Source: Erigeron canadensis
Taxonomy: Eukaryota; Streptophyta; Magnoliopsida; Asterales; Asteraceae
Assembly: GCF_010389155.1 (NCBI RefSeq)
Contig: NC_057764.1
Span: forward strand, 16,368,001-16,432,000
DNA: 64,000 bases
Direction of reading: 5' to 3'
The stretch's first letter is position 1. Every line of letters starts with the position of its first letter. A model generated the notes under the pieces. That model worked only from the letters and a program-made list of their open reading frames with translations. It was not told the DNA's origin and did not search any database. Both the position numbers and the translations under genes were made by a program. Positions 1 through 10,800 of this stretch are shown here, in pieces.

Positions 1-702
1 TTTTTTTTTTTTTGCATGTTTAAATCCATGAATAAATTAGTTATTCTAAATGTCCGTAGTCGATCATATTTGTGGGAACAAATATGAATGTAAGACTGTT
101 ATGAACTTGGATTGGTAGATGTTCAAAAGGTTTTCAATATAGAGCAATGTGTTGCTGCCAAGGTTCATAGATATTTGTGGGATACAAATATTGGACTGAC
201 CTGCACTCAAGCATTACTACATGGAATCTTTGTGATTGATCATAAGTAATCTTGATTTAAAAGGCGAATATCATTGTGTCCTCAGACCTGAGATACATAT
301 TGGGTCTTGATATTCACTGAATATTACACTTTGACTTGGTTCTTCGCTGTTCTGAAACATGGCAGTACATAAGGCTAAGCTCAGGTATGATATAAGGTGA
401 TTGTGAAAGACGTATGTAGTCGAAATGGGATTTGTCCCTCTTATTCGTTGAGAGTTAGATGTCTAAGGCCTGTTACAAAGTTAAATCAATAGAGAATGAT
501 CACTCTATGTCTCTAGGATTTAACATGACATCTGTGACAAAAGGAAAAATGATCGATTCACCTAAATCATTTCAAGTAGAGACTTGAAGGGGATGATGTT
601 ATTGAATGGCACTACGTCACACGTATTAGGGGTAGCAAACCGTTGTTAGGCGGTATTTGCTATTTGCGTCAATATTCTATGAATCTTGTGCAAGTGGGAG
701 AT
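1..702 (+). mobile_element. 3' non-coding internal end of an LTR retrotransposon (element D)
   Basis: No coding frame of useful length is present. The stretch ends in a polypurine tract (AAGTGGGAGA, 692-701) directly before an LTR beginning TGTTGGAA, the layout of the 3' internal end of an LTR element. The rest of element D would lie left of the window. The clade cannot be assigned because no protein domain is visible; the AAGTGGGAGATTGTTGGAAT-type junction is typical of plant Copia elements. Confidence 0.6.
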
Positions 703-1619
703 TGTTGGAATTTCGGATGCCCAAGACACATATTAAATTGACGTGGCTAGTATGTGATGATCCAAGTCAGGTCATACCCAATAACAAGTTAGACAAACAC
801 TTATGATATGTATTTATATGATATGATCTTTAAATAAATATCAATACTTGAAGCATTTAGGAAATGGGTTTCTAAATAAATGCACTTGAGAAATATAAGT
901 AAATTATATGGATAATTTATTTTGAGAAATATGTGAATGTGTTTATTTGGCAAAATAAACACTTATGTGTGTTATGTATAATACATAATATGTTACATAA
1001 GGTATATAACATGTTATAATACATTTATATATATTGTATAAAAGGAAAATGCAAGTGGATTTTGAGTTGGTGAGACCCATGTGGTCTCACCTTGTGGCCA
1101 GCCAACCCCACCCAAAAATGCACATGCATTTGCTTGTTTTACATAACCCACTAGCTACATTGGAAACACACAATTGTTACATGCATTTGATATAGTGTTC
1201 TCTCAACTCTCAAGTGCAAAAACTCTCTCTTTTTCTTCTCTTGATTTTGGCACAAACAAGGCAAAAGGAGAAAGTTTTTTTAAGTCTAAATCCTAGCATA
1301 TTGGGTGTGTTTGTTGGAGACTTGGGGTATGCAAGCTTGAGGTACTTCTATCTTGAAGACTTGGCCTTTCTAGGAACATCATCTTCTTCATATCAACCTT
1401 CTCATAAGCTTGGAAGAAGGTAGTCTTCTAAACATCCTATGGTTGTTATTTTGATTGTATGACATTCATATACATGGATCCTTATTGTTTGGGGTTTTCT
1501 TTTATATGTTAAAATTTGATTTTAACTACATATAACATAATGAAAGGTTCATTTCTTCCGCTGCGTTTTTCATGTTTATAAGGAAAATATGACTTTGATA
1601 AAACCCAAAAGACCCAACA
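703..1619 (+). repeat. 3' LTR of element D, 917 bp
   Basis: It begins TGTTGG just after a polypurine tract and ends CCAACA, giving short inverted termini TGTTGG/CCAACA. A TATA box (TATAAAAG, 1037-1044) sits about one third of the way in, as expected for a U3 promoter. The small ORF at 1214-1423 has no domain and is not called. Sequence to the right is protein-coding Copia sequence in mid-frame, so element D inserted into another Copia element. The left target duplication is outside the window, so the boundary rests on termini and polypurine tract only. Confidence 0.7.
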
Positions 1620-2205
1620 GGATCAACTACAGAATCAATTGAACCAGCTGATGATGATGATAAGTCAAACATCTCAAGGTACTGATCCTGTTTCACCACT
1701 ATCCAATATTATTTACTCTTACATTTCAGCATGCATTTATCACTTTGTTACTCCATCTGCTTACACCCTAATCGATGCTTGGATACTTGATAGTGGTGCT
1801 ACTGACCACATTTGTAACAACTTATCCAAATTCTTACATATTCATAACTGTCCCACTCCTATACTTGTCACTCTACCCAATGGACACCAAGTTTCAGTCA
1901 CTCAAATTGGAACTGTCCAGCTCCAATCTAATCTTGTATTACATAATGTGTTTTACATCCCAAATTTTGCTTACAACCTAATTTCCATCAGAAAACTCAC
2001 ACACTCCACAAAAACCACAGTCAATTTCACTCATGATAATTGCTATTTGCAGGCCCATAATGGAATGATCCCAATTGGCTTAATCTCACATGGGCTGTAC
2101 ATCTATACCCCACCTATCTCCTCACGCAACTCAGCTACTCTCCTCAGCTCCACACTTCTGATCTCTGGCATGCAAGACTTGGCCACTCTTCATTTCAAGT
2201 TTTAA
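1620..2205 (+). pseudogene. Copia element E: Gag end and aspartic protease (broken)
   Basis: Reading enters in frame immediately after the inserted LTR of element D, showing interruption of a gag-pol frame. The protease motif WILDSGATDHI (catalytic D-S-G) is near 1780-1812, followed by the usual Copia protease pattern ending in VFYIPNFAYNLIS. Near 2160 the frame is lost by a one-base shift. The expected pre-integrase histidine motif (HARLGH) continues in another frame. The gag N-terminus and 5' LTR would lie beyond the left edge. Transcription from element E's own LTR is unlikely because its 5' part is displaced. Confidence 0.85.
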
Positions 2206-2849
2206 AGAAAATACCTTGTATTTGTCCTTTCATTCAGTGTAATAGTAATAATAAATGTACAATTTGTCCTTTATCAAAACAACAACATTTACCTTTTTTT
2301 GTCAGTACCTCTCATGCCTCTATGTTGTTTGAATTGATACATGTTGATGTTTGGGGACCATACAAACACCCAACAATCCATAAATGCAAATATTTTCTCA
2401 CTATTGTTGATGATTACTCAAGAGCCACTTGGGTTTACCTCATACCAACCAAATCTCATGTTTCTTCCACACTAAAACTTTTCCATCTCTATGTCACTAC
2501 ACAATTCCAGAAAACAATCCAAACAATTCGTAGTGACAATGGGACTAAATTCCTCAATTCTGACCTTAAAACTTACATTGAACAATGTGGTATTATTCAT
2601 CAAACCTCATGTCCATACACACCCCAGCAAAATGCTAGGGTAGAAAGAAAGCATAAGCAACTTCTAGAACTAGCAAGAGCAATTCAAATTCAAGCCAATT
2701 TACCAATTCATCTTTGGGGATATTCCATTCTTACTGCAACCTATCTCATCAATAGACTTCCAAGTTCTATTCTAAACCACAAGACCCCCTATGAACTTAT
2801 CTACAATGAACCACCGTCACCATCACCTCTAAGAGTCATTGGATGTTAA
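2206..2849 (+). pseudogene. Copia element E: integrase core (broken)
   Basis: The region opens with the tail of the zinc-binding pre-integrase domain, then an open integrase core from 2322. The catalytic aspartates lie in HVDVWGPY (about 2340) and IRSDNG (about 2530). The glutamate is in the ARVERKHKQ segment (about 2640), so D,D-35-E is present. The frame closes at a TAA (2847-2849) in the middle of the domain's C-terminal part, and recognisable sequence continues in the same frame afterwards (downstream, AFTHPADKLAPRAI). The copy is therefore inactivated by nonsense rather than truncated. Confidence 0.85.
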
Positions 2850-3517
2850 TGTTTTGCATTTACACATCCTGCAGACAAACTTGCCCCAAGGGCAATCCCC
2901 TGTGCTCTTTTAGGATATCCTCAAAATCAAAAGGGTTACATTCTCTATAATCTGGATACCAAAACAGTTTTTGTCAGTAGGCATGTAACCTTCCATGATC
3001 TTGAATTTCCCTTTCACACCACTCTATTTCCTCCATCTACATCTGCTTCTCCTTCCACCTTTTCACCAATCTATTTTCCACCACCAGTCTCATCATCACC
3101 TTCTTCTCATATTCCTTCTACTTCACAAACTCACTCTTCTACTTAATCTCTCAATATTTCCTCTTCCACTGAAACACAATCCACACCATCTCCTTCCTCT
3201 TCTACTAATGATTCTGTCTCTCCATCAGCTTCAAATACATCATCACCACCACTTCCACCACCACCACCACCAACACCATCACCTCCACCTACCAGACATT
3301 CCACAAGAACAAGGCAACCTTCAATCAAACTTAAAGATTACACATGTCAACTTCCATAGTCCATCACTAATTCTGTTCACTCCAAATTTTCCATTGAAAA
3401 CTATCTTAACTACTCCAAGTTATCCCCTTCCTCTCTTCACTTTATTAGTTCACTTGATAAACAAAAGAACCTAAAACCTATCTTCAAGCATCTAAGCATC
3501 CAAAATGGGTTGAGGCC
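2850..3517 (+). pseudogene. Copia element E: integrase C-terminus and linker to RT, decayed
   Basis: Translated segments (LLGYPQNQKGYILYNL, then VSRHVTFHDLEFPF) match the integrase C-terminal region of Copia polyproteins. A Ser/Pro/His-rich linker follows, with at least one further stop near 3144 and frame changes near 3350-3480. The CCA/CAC-rich tract at 3200-3290 generates spurious ORFs on both strands. No catalytic residues are expected here. Confidence 0.7.
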
Positions 3518-5050
3518 ATGACAACAGAAATTAATGCACTGGAATCCAATAATACTTGGACCCTTGTCACCCTTCCTATTGACAAACAGCCCATAGGATG
3601 CAAATCGGTTTTCAAAATTAAATATCAATCAGATGGCAGCATAGAGAGATACAAAGCCCGTTTAGTTGCTCAGGGATTCACCCAACAAGAGGGAATAGAT
3701 TACAAAGAAACCTTTCCACCTGTTGCGAAGATGGTGACTGTAAGAACCCTATTGACAGTGGCAGTTACCAAAGGCTGGCTTATTGAGCAACTTGATGTCA
3801 ATAATGCCTTCCTTCATGGTGATCTTCAAGAAGAAGTCTATATGGCTATCCCAAAGGGTTATTACAAGGACCTTCCCTCTAACACAGTTTGCAAATTGAA
3901 TAAGTCCCTTTATGGACTCAAACAGGCAAATAGACAGTGGTTCATCAAATTGACCACCTTTCTTGGATCCCTTGGATTCAAACAGAGCTATGCAGACACT
4001 TCTCTGTTCACTTTCACCAAAGATACTCATTTTCTAGCTCTCCTTGTGTATGTTGATGACATACTCCTCTGCGGCAATAACCAATCAATCCTTAATTTTG
4101 TCAAAGCCAGTCTCCACCAACAATTCAGCATCAAGGCCCTTAGTCCACTCCATTATTATCTTGGAATAGAGTTCTTCAGAAATTCTACAGGGTTGGCTAT
4201 GAGCCAAAGAAAATATGCTTTGGACCTTCTAGATCATGCTGTCACCAATCTGAAACCATCAATTACTCCAGTTGATCCTATAGTGAAGCTTCTACCTAAT
4301 TCAGGAGATCCTCTACCTGACCCTTCATTGTACAGAACACTGGTAGGAAAACTTGTTTACTTAATAATCACCAGACCAGATCTTGCCTTTGCAGCCCAAC
4401 ACCTGAGCCAGTTTTCTCACTCTCCAACAACAACACATATGAAGGCACTAATTAGAGTTCTCAGATATGTCAAACTCAACCCTGGACAAGGCTTATTTTT
4501 CCCCACCATGAACACCCTACAATTGCTCAACTTTTGTGACAGTGACTGGGCAAATTGCCCTACATCCAGAAGATCAGTCTCAGGCTATGCAATTTTTCTA
4601 GGCACCAGCTTGATTTCATGGCAATCCAATAAGCAAAGTGTGGTCTCCAGATCCTCAACAGAAACTGAGTACAGAGCCTTAGCAGAGAGTACCTGTGAAA
4701 TCACATGGCTCAGTTGTCTCCTTAAGGATCTCACCATCACAATTCCAACCCCAATACTTATGCTATGTGACAATGCTTCCATAATTGCCCTGGCTTCCAA
4801 TCCAATCCACCATGCCAGAACCAAACACATAGAGTTAGATTGTCACTTTGTTAGAGAAAAGATGAAATCTGGACATATCAAACCTAAATTTGTACCCTCC
4901 AAACTTCAGGTTGCAGACATTCTCACCAAAGGGCTCTCCAAAGCACTCCATTACAGTTGTTTGAGCAAGTTAAGCTGCTGTAATCCTTATAGCACCTCAA
5001 CTTGGGGGAAGGGGGGGGGGGGGATGAAGATACATGTAATGTATCTCTAA
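3518..5050 (+). pseudogene. Copia element E: reverse transcriptase and RNase H (open 510-codon remnant)
   Basis: This is the best preserved part of element E. RT motifs include KARLVAQGFTQQEGIDY, QLDVNNAFLHGDL, LYGLKQA and the catalytic YVDDILL (about 4050). RNase H follows with CDSDWANCPTSRRS (about 4540) and the SSTETEYRALAESTCEI block carrying the catalytic glutamate. The usual stop before the polypurine tract is missing: the frame runs through the G-rich tract and closes inside the LTR. The domain order PR-IN-RT-RH fixes the family as Ty1/Copia. The upstream half of the polyprotein is broken, so this is not a functional gene. Confidence 0.88.
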
Positions 5051-5354
5051 ATGAAAATCCAGAAATGTCAAAAGTAAATACTGTATGTAACACTTTATCA
5101 ATTACAAAGTCCAACTCCAAGATGAAAAAAGATGGTGATGACGGCACTTTTATATTGCAAGATGATGTAATATTACATTCAGTTACATTATGTAAATATT
5201 TATATAGTTAGAGGATTAATAGTGTAACTTTATAACTGAAAGTAGTTAGAGGCGGTTATAAAGGTTTGACAGTATATGAACTGCAAAACTCCTTTGTATT
5301 ATTCAGTTTTAGAAATATACAACAAAATTCCAAAATAATTCTCTCTCAACTCCA
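5005..5354 (+). repeat. Polypurine tract and 3' LTR of Copia element E
   Basis: A purine run of about 20 bases, mostly G (5005-5024), precedes TGAAGATACATG at 5025, the probable LTR start. A TATA-like TATTTATATAG lies near 5195. The right end is placed at about 5354 on a CA dinucleotide after a CTCTCTCAACTCCA stretch. No second LTR copy is available to fix it, so the end may be off by tens of bases. Confidence 0.55.
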
Positions 5355-6425
5355 TTTCTTTATACCGTATATCCTTTGGACCTTGGACGGACCTTGTGCG
5401 GTTCTTGTGGGTCACCATCATCTAATCCCGCCATTTTAAATTTGTTGTTGGTCGGAACTTAGGGACAAACAGTGGCGGATTTTATCCATCCCGATCCTTT
5501 CTTGTTTGTGTTTTCTGATGGCGAAACTGGCGAGCGCTGTTTACATATCTAAAGGCAGTGATTATATATTAGATCCAAGTTCAGTATGGATAGATCTAAT
5601 CTTGATTATAGATCCATATCCCGGAAAAGTTTTTACAGATTATTCGTATACTGGCGGGGCAAAAACAAAGAGTGCGAAGTTTACAACATTTGATGAATTG
5701 CAGCCATGAAGGATTATCCACAACTTGTTCCTAAACATATTCTAAGGCTCAGTTTCTTTTTATTATATTATTGGGTTTAAATAATAAAAATTTAGAGCGA
5801 TATGAGCTCATCCGTATGCATATGTGACATAACTGATGAACAACAAGCATATGGCGTTACCAAAAAACCCTTACAAACATGACATTTATCTCTTTTTTTT
5901 TTCCAAACTATTGATCTATTTAAGCACAATAGTTATATGTAAACAAACATCCGTTCTCGTTTAAAACAAATTCCCAGAAATTTGCAATATCACCAGCAAA
6001 GTATAAATAAAGATATAATGCCGAGTCATCGTGTTATAAAAAGTCTCTATATTCGGTACTACCCCCTTTGGGCTTTGGCTACTAGTTGCATCGAACAAAT
6101 TGATAGACTTATGTCTTCCTTTGTTTGGTTCAATCGATTACGACGCATTGATCTTTATTTCAGAAATGTGGAGCAATTTGTAACCGCATGTGTAGCTTTC
6201 TCAACAAAAAAAAAAATTAGTCTTGTAGTGTTCTTTTATAGAAGCTAAAAGCAAAAATTTTTTGTTTAACCAAGAAATCAAAGACAACTTGGACTCATAA
6301 GCCTTATGCCTTCAGGGCCCTATGACAATTGGAATGATACAAAGAAGATTAACTCTTACATATTTATGTTTCTCAAAATGCCCCTCCACACACTACAATA
6401 CTAAATTATTATATCTACCCTTATA
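5355..6425. other. Intergenic, no recognised gene
   Basis: A 67-codon open frame (5506-5709, ATG at 5518) sits right of the LTR and may be a fragment of an older gene. I recognise no domain in it and neighbouring frames are closed. The rest is AT-rich and contains only chance ORFs. Confidence 0.5.
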
Positions 6426-6679
6426 CTCCTTTGTTCCACTAAATGTGTCTTACTTTGAATTTTGAAGTCTTCTTTTATAAACTTTGACTTTAAATATTTT
6501 GATTTGTGTTATACAATATTTGATGAAAGTTATATGTATTGATTGAATTTTAAATGTATGCTTTATTAATATAAGTTTCATTAAGTATTATATAACACAA
6601 ATCAAAATATATAAGGTCAAAGTTTATAATGAAAGACTTGAAAATTCAAAATATGACACATTTAATGAGACGAAAGGAG
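6426..6679. mobile_element. Stowaway-type MITE, 254 bp, TA target duplication
   Basis: The element starts CTCCTTTGTTCCACTAAATG and ends CATTTAATGAGACGAAAGGAG, flanked by TA on both sides (6424-6425 and 6680-6681). The two halves are inverted repeats of each other over almost the whole length, with a shared TTTGATTTGTGTTATA core, so it can fold into one long hairpin. Ends and target site match the Stowaway (Tc1/mariner) MITE signature. It encodes nothing. Confidence 0.88.
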
Positions 6680-7884
6680 TATCAAATTGTTTACTCCTAA
6701 AATGAAATTCCGCTGCAACGCGCGGATATTATGTTCGTAATATTTTTAAAAAGATTTGTAGAAGATACTATTTGTTAGCCCCACCGGTCCAGCTATTGCA
6801 CTCAACGAGCGCCATTAGGAAGCCCATGATCAAGACCAGGCTGCCACCTCTTGGGTAGTACTAGTTCGAACCCAAGCCGAGTAACAAGAATAGCTGCAGT
6901 TGCTATTGTTAATTTATTTTTATTGTTTTTTATTCATGTTGCAAATTGTGCTAGTTAGTTTGAGAAGTTTTCCTATTATTTAGTTTAGTGGACCATTATT
7001 GTCTGCCATTTTCTATTAGTATTGGACATGAAATAATGCATCACCGCTTTTGAATGAAACTATATATTTCCTGTTGTTTATCTACTGAACAATTTAGGAG
7101 ATGACAATTACTCCAATGCTATTCTAAATTGTAGCATATTTAGGTGATCTTTGGAGGCTAGTTTAATCTCACGTGGTGCAACTGTATCGTGGGTTGAATT
7201 AGTTCAGGCTCAACGAGATCCTTTTAACTTCATTCCAGTTTTATTTCGGGTACTGATCTTTGTTTTCTTTAACGGGAGCCCATCACTATTTAAGAGACAT
7301 ATCCTTAAATAAAATAGGCTTTCGTCCATGACAAGCTGTATATATTATCCGCACTTCCATCTTGTCCTTTTCTTCATCTTAGCTTGCTTTCATGGATCAC
7401 AAATATACTCATCTGGTTAAGAGCGGGTTGGCTCAACCGCAGAAGACCGTAAAAACTAGAGTATACTTTTCTCGACTAGTTATATAACTTAACTCTTGAT
7501 TTTTTGGTTCTAATTCCGTCAGTTATAGTATATAGAAGTTTTGATTAACAATATCTACAGTGTGAATCAACATTAAATACTTACCAAATAAAACAAACAT
7601 AAGCGAAGTCATAGAAATCAACTTCAAGTCAACGAAAGCAGACCTACAGAATGAAAGCATGAAACCACCAAACTGATTGATTCACTCGAATCATCATCTT
7701 TTAATAACAAATGCAGGTAGATCCCACTTCTCCCTTTTTCATATGACACAACAAATCAAAGGCAATACATATAACCTTCAAAATTGGGGATTCAGCAACC
7801 AAAATTTTGTTCTTACCTCTGAATCTCAATTCTGAGAGAATCATTTCAAAATGCGTGTTAAGTTTCAGGCTAAGGTGGATATCA
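6680..7884. other. Intergenic sequence and HSP70-16 3' untranslated region
   Basis: Around 6780-6900 there is a GC-richer block containing TTCGAACCC (box-B-like), which could be a tRNA-derived SINE, but no clear box A or poly-A tail confirms it. At 6709-6725 the phrase CCGCTGCAACGCGCGG is a small palindrome of a kind common at plant repeat ends. From about 7884 leftwards lies the 3' untranslated region of the minus-strand HSP70 gene. Its polyadenylation site is not evident. Confidence 0.35.
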
Positions 7885-10800
7885 TCAATCTATATACATG
7901 TCATCAGGTTTGTCCCTTTCATTGGTATCCTCATGACTTGAGCTCGAATACTTGTTTTTCGTTATGTGCTTGAAAATTCTGAAAAATATATAAGTGGCAC
8001 AGTCACCAATTGATTAGCATTAACATACAAACTACCTGTAGTCCATAGAAGTGGGGGTTTGCTGAGTTGGGCAAGGGGTTGCAAATTCGACCAATTTCTA
8101 TGGAATCAGGAAAATGGGTTGTGTATGATTCGTAAAGAGTCAAAGGGTAAATGACTTTGAGCTACTACAAATAAACAAGTACCAAGGTCAAGCGAGTCTG
8201 AATCAAACTTAAGTGTATGTAAATGTTCCTTTCTATTAATAAAAACAATATATTACTAGGGAAAAATCCATAAAAAGGTAACCTTTTTACACAAAATTCC
8301 TAATAAGGGAATCCATTTAGTTTTCGTCTATTAAAAGGACCTCATTTCTAAAAGTTTCGCAATAAAGGGAATGTTGTTAGTTTTTAACGCTAACCCTCCG
8401 TTAAATGCCATGTCATTAAAAATTCTTTACTTGGACTTTGACTAAAATTTACCATGTCACTAAATTTTTTATGTATTAATCTTCATCATCATCTATATCA
8501 TATTCTTCTCATCTATATCTATTATCTTTCTCAATTTCTCGTACATTCCATTCCCTAACAAAGATCTGAAAAGCAAAAAAGCATCCAAAAAATAGATTTA
8601 TATAACTTAATAAAGCTTGAAGAGGGCAACTGGGTTTTTTTGTATCATCATCATCATCATCATCGTAATCATCATCAGAAAAATTTCTTCTAAATGCATA
8701 CATACACATGTGTATGTATACATACACTTTTTCTTAACTCTTATAACAGTAACACACAAGATCTAAGCTGGGTTGCTTATGTGGTGGCACTTTTCGTGAT
8801 GGCCGAATCTGACGGTCAGAGTTGTGGTGGTGGGATCTGATGGTAGAGTGGTGGTGGTGGGATCTAACAGTCGGAGTAAAGGTGGTGGTCGGTATCTAGT
8901 TACATTCATTGTGCTGGATGGATGGATAGATGAAGATTGTGGGTCAACTAATTTTATATCTCATCATTGGTCATCATGTGGACTTCGTGATGGGGTGTCA
9001 CTTTTGCGAATAAATGATACGTATTAGCTAAAAATACTAATTGTTGTGACTCAAAGGATCAAAACAATTCGAATTGTTTGAAGATAAAAGAGATTTGAAG
9101 ACTGAGCTATATGGATATAGATTATATGTACATATATATACAGAATGATAGATATAGATATTGATTGATTTGAGGAAGAAAGACATGAGCTAAAAGGACT
9201 AATATACCCTGATTAAATTGCCACATCAGATGTCTATGTGGGCTTTTTAATCACTTGGCAAGTCAACATGGCACTAAACGAATGACTAACGATGAAACCT
9301 AACGATATTCCCTTTATTGCGAAATTTTATGAAATTGGATCCTTTTAATAGACGAAACTAAATAGGTTCCCCTTATTAGGAATTTTGTATAAATAGGTTA
9401 CCTTTTTATGGATTTTTCCCTTATATTACTAATCTAAGATGTAGTTCTTAGTATCATATATTATACATTCATTATAAATAACATCTTTCCACTTTGTTAG
9501 TGGGAGTTTTTCTTAATAATTTATTTTATTTTTTAAAGGTCGACCTGAATGATACAGTGAGGTATAAACAATTGATTTTGCGCCCATAAACCTATAGCTT
9601 AATCTAACAACAGTAAGCAAATCACAAAGTCAAAACATACCTCTCTAGAACCTCGGTTTTTTGATTGATTTCAGATGACCAGAGCTCAGGGTCAGCATTC
9701 TTCGGCATAGAAGCCTGCAGTTGGGATTTCTCTTTCAACCACTTCTCAACTTTGCTACATTCACTATATACCTGAATCACCTCGCCAATGAAATTACCAT
9801 AACCGTAATCAATATTCTTGCCAAAAGAAACAAAATGTCCACCTCACAATTCCAAATGTGGACCATCTATTTTGAATATAAATTTGACAAATTTCATTTT
9901 TGCACTGTCACGAGATAATTGCAACATTTACCTTTTTTGTGAAAGTTCAATAGGTGACAATTGCAAAATACTTGTATCATGACTTTAAAGGAGAAGACTT
10001 GACTACATAAACAATGTATATTTGACTAATAATTAATCACTAAGATTAAAGTATGGAGTGAAGAGGTTATAGAGCCATTTTCCTGTGATACATCATTACA
10101 AACAGACTATCATTCGAAAGAAAAACAAAAAAGTACACTTATGACTAATACAGATGCTGGAAATGGTAGATAGATAGTGGCCAATTACAATGATTTTTAT
10201 TACCAATTACATTCTCACATATTATCTATAAACTTCAACAAACAATGGTGTTCATTGGGAATTTTTTGCTAGAATATGAAGTGCAAATAAAGCTAGGCAC
10301 CATGGATTTAAACTCTATAGCTAGTACTTAAATGTGGCCATTTGGGAAATGCTAAAATAAAAAAGGTTTAGCTATAATGAGAACAGTCCAAAGGGTACTT
10401 TTATACATTTGATATTCAAAAATTTCACATTACTAGTGGGGTAATACTAATAGAAGCATGGTACCAGCACAGCAGGGGCAGCGATATATAGGTGTTGTGG
10501 TGTCTCGAATCTTTCGGATTATATCCGATAGTTGCTGTCAGTTGTGATGTGGAGAGGGTGATAAAGAATGATGTGTCATATTTCTGTTATTGTTGTAATA
10601 AGAATCACCATGTTAATTATTCATTATTTCATTATATAACAATGAAAATGGACGCACACAAAAATGTGTATAACTGAACTATAGGTGTCAGGCTGACCAA
10701 ACCCTTTACATACCGATAAGTTATTATTATTGTTATTCACTTGTCACCCTAACCGTATGACATCCCACTTTGGATGCTCTACAACTAATCTATATAACAA

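Noticed and set aside
3143..3328. Gly-rich minus-strand ORF
   Set aside because: It is the antisense of the CCA/CAC-rich Copia linker, a composition artefact.
5506..5709. Small functional gene beside Copia E
   Set aside because: 67 codons, no recognisable domain, and no support from splice or promoter signals.
6780..6900. tRNA-derived SINE
   Set aside because: Only a box-B-like TTCGAACCC is clear; no convincing box A, tail or target duplication, so it is mentioned but not called.
7400..7450. tRNA gene (TGGTTAAGAGCGGGTTGG resembles a box A)
   Set aside because: No box B at the right distance and no cloverleaf could be traced.
8509..8727. Asp-rich ORF in the Mutator-like element
   Set aside because: It is created by an ATC microsatellite, with no homology to transposase.
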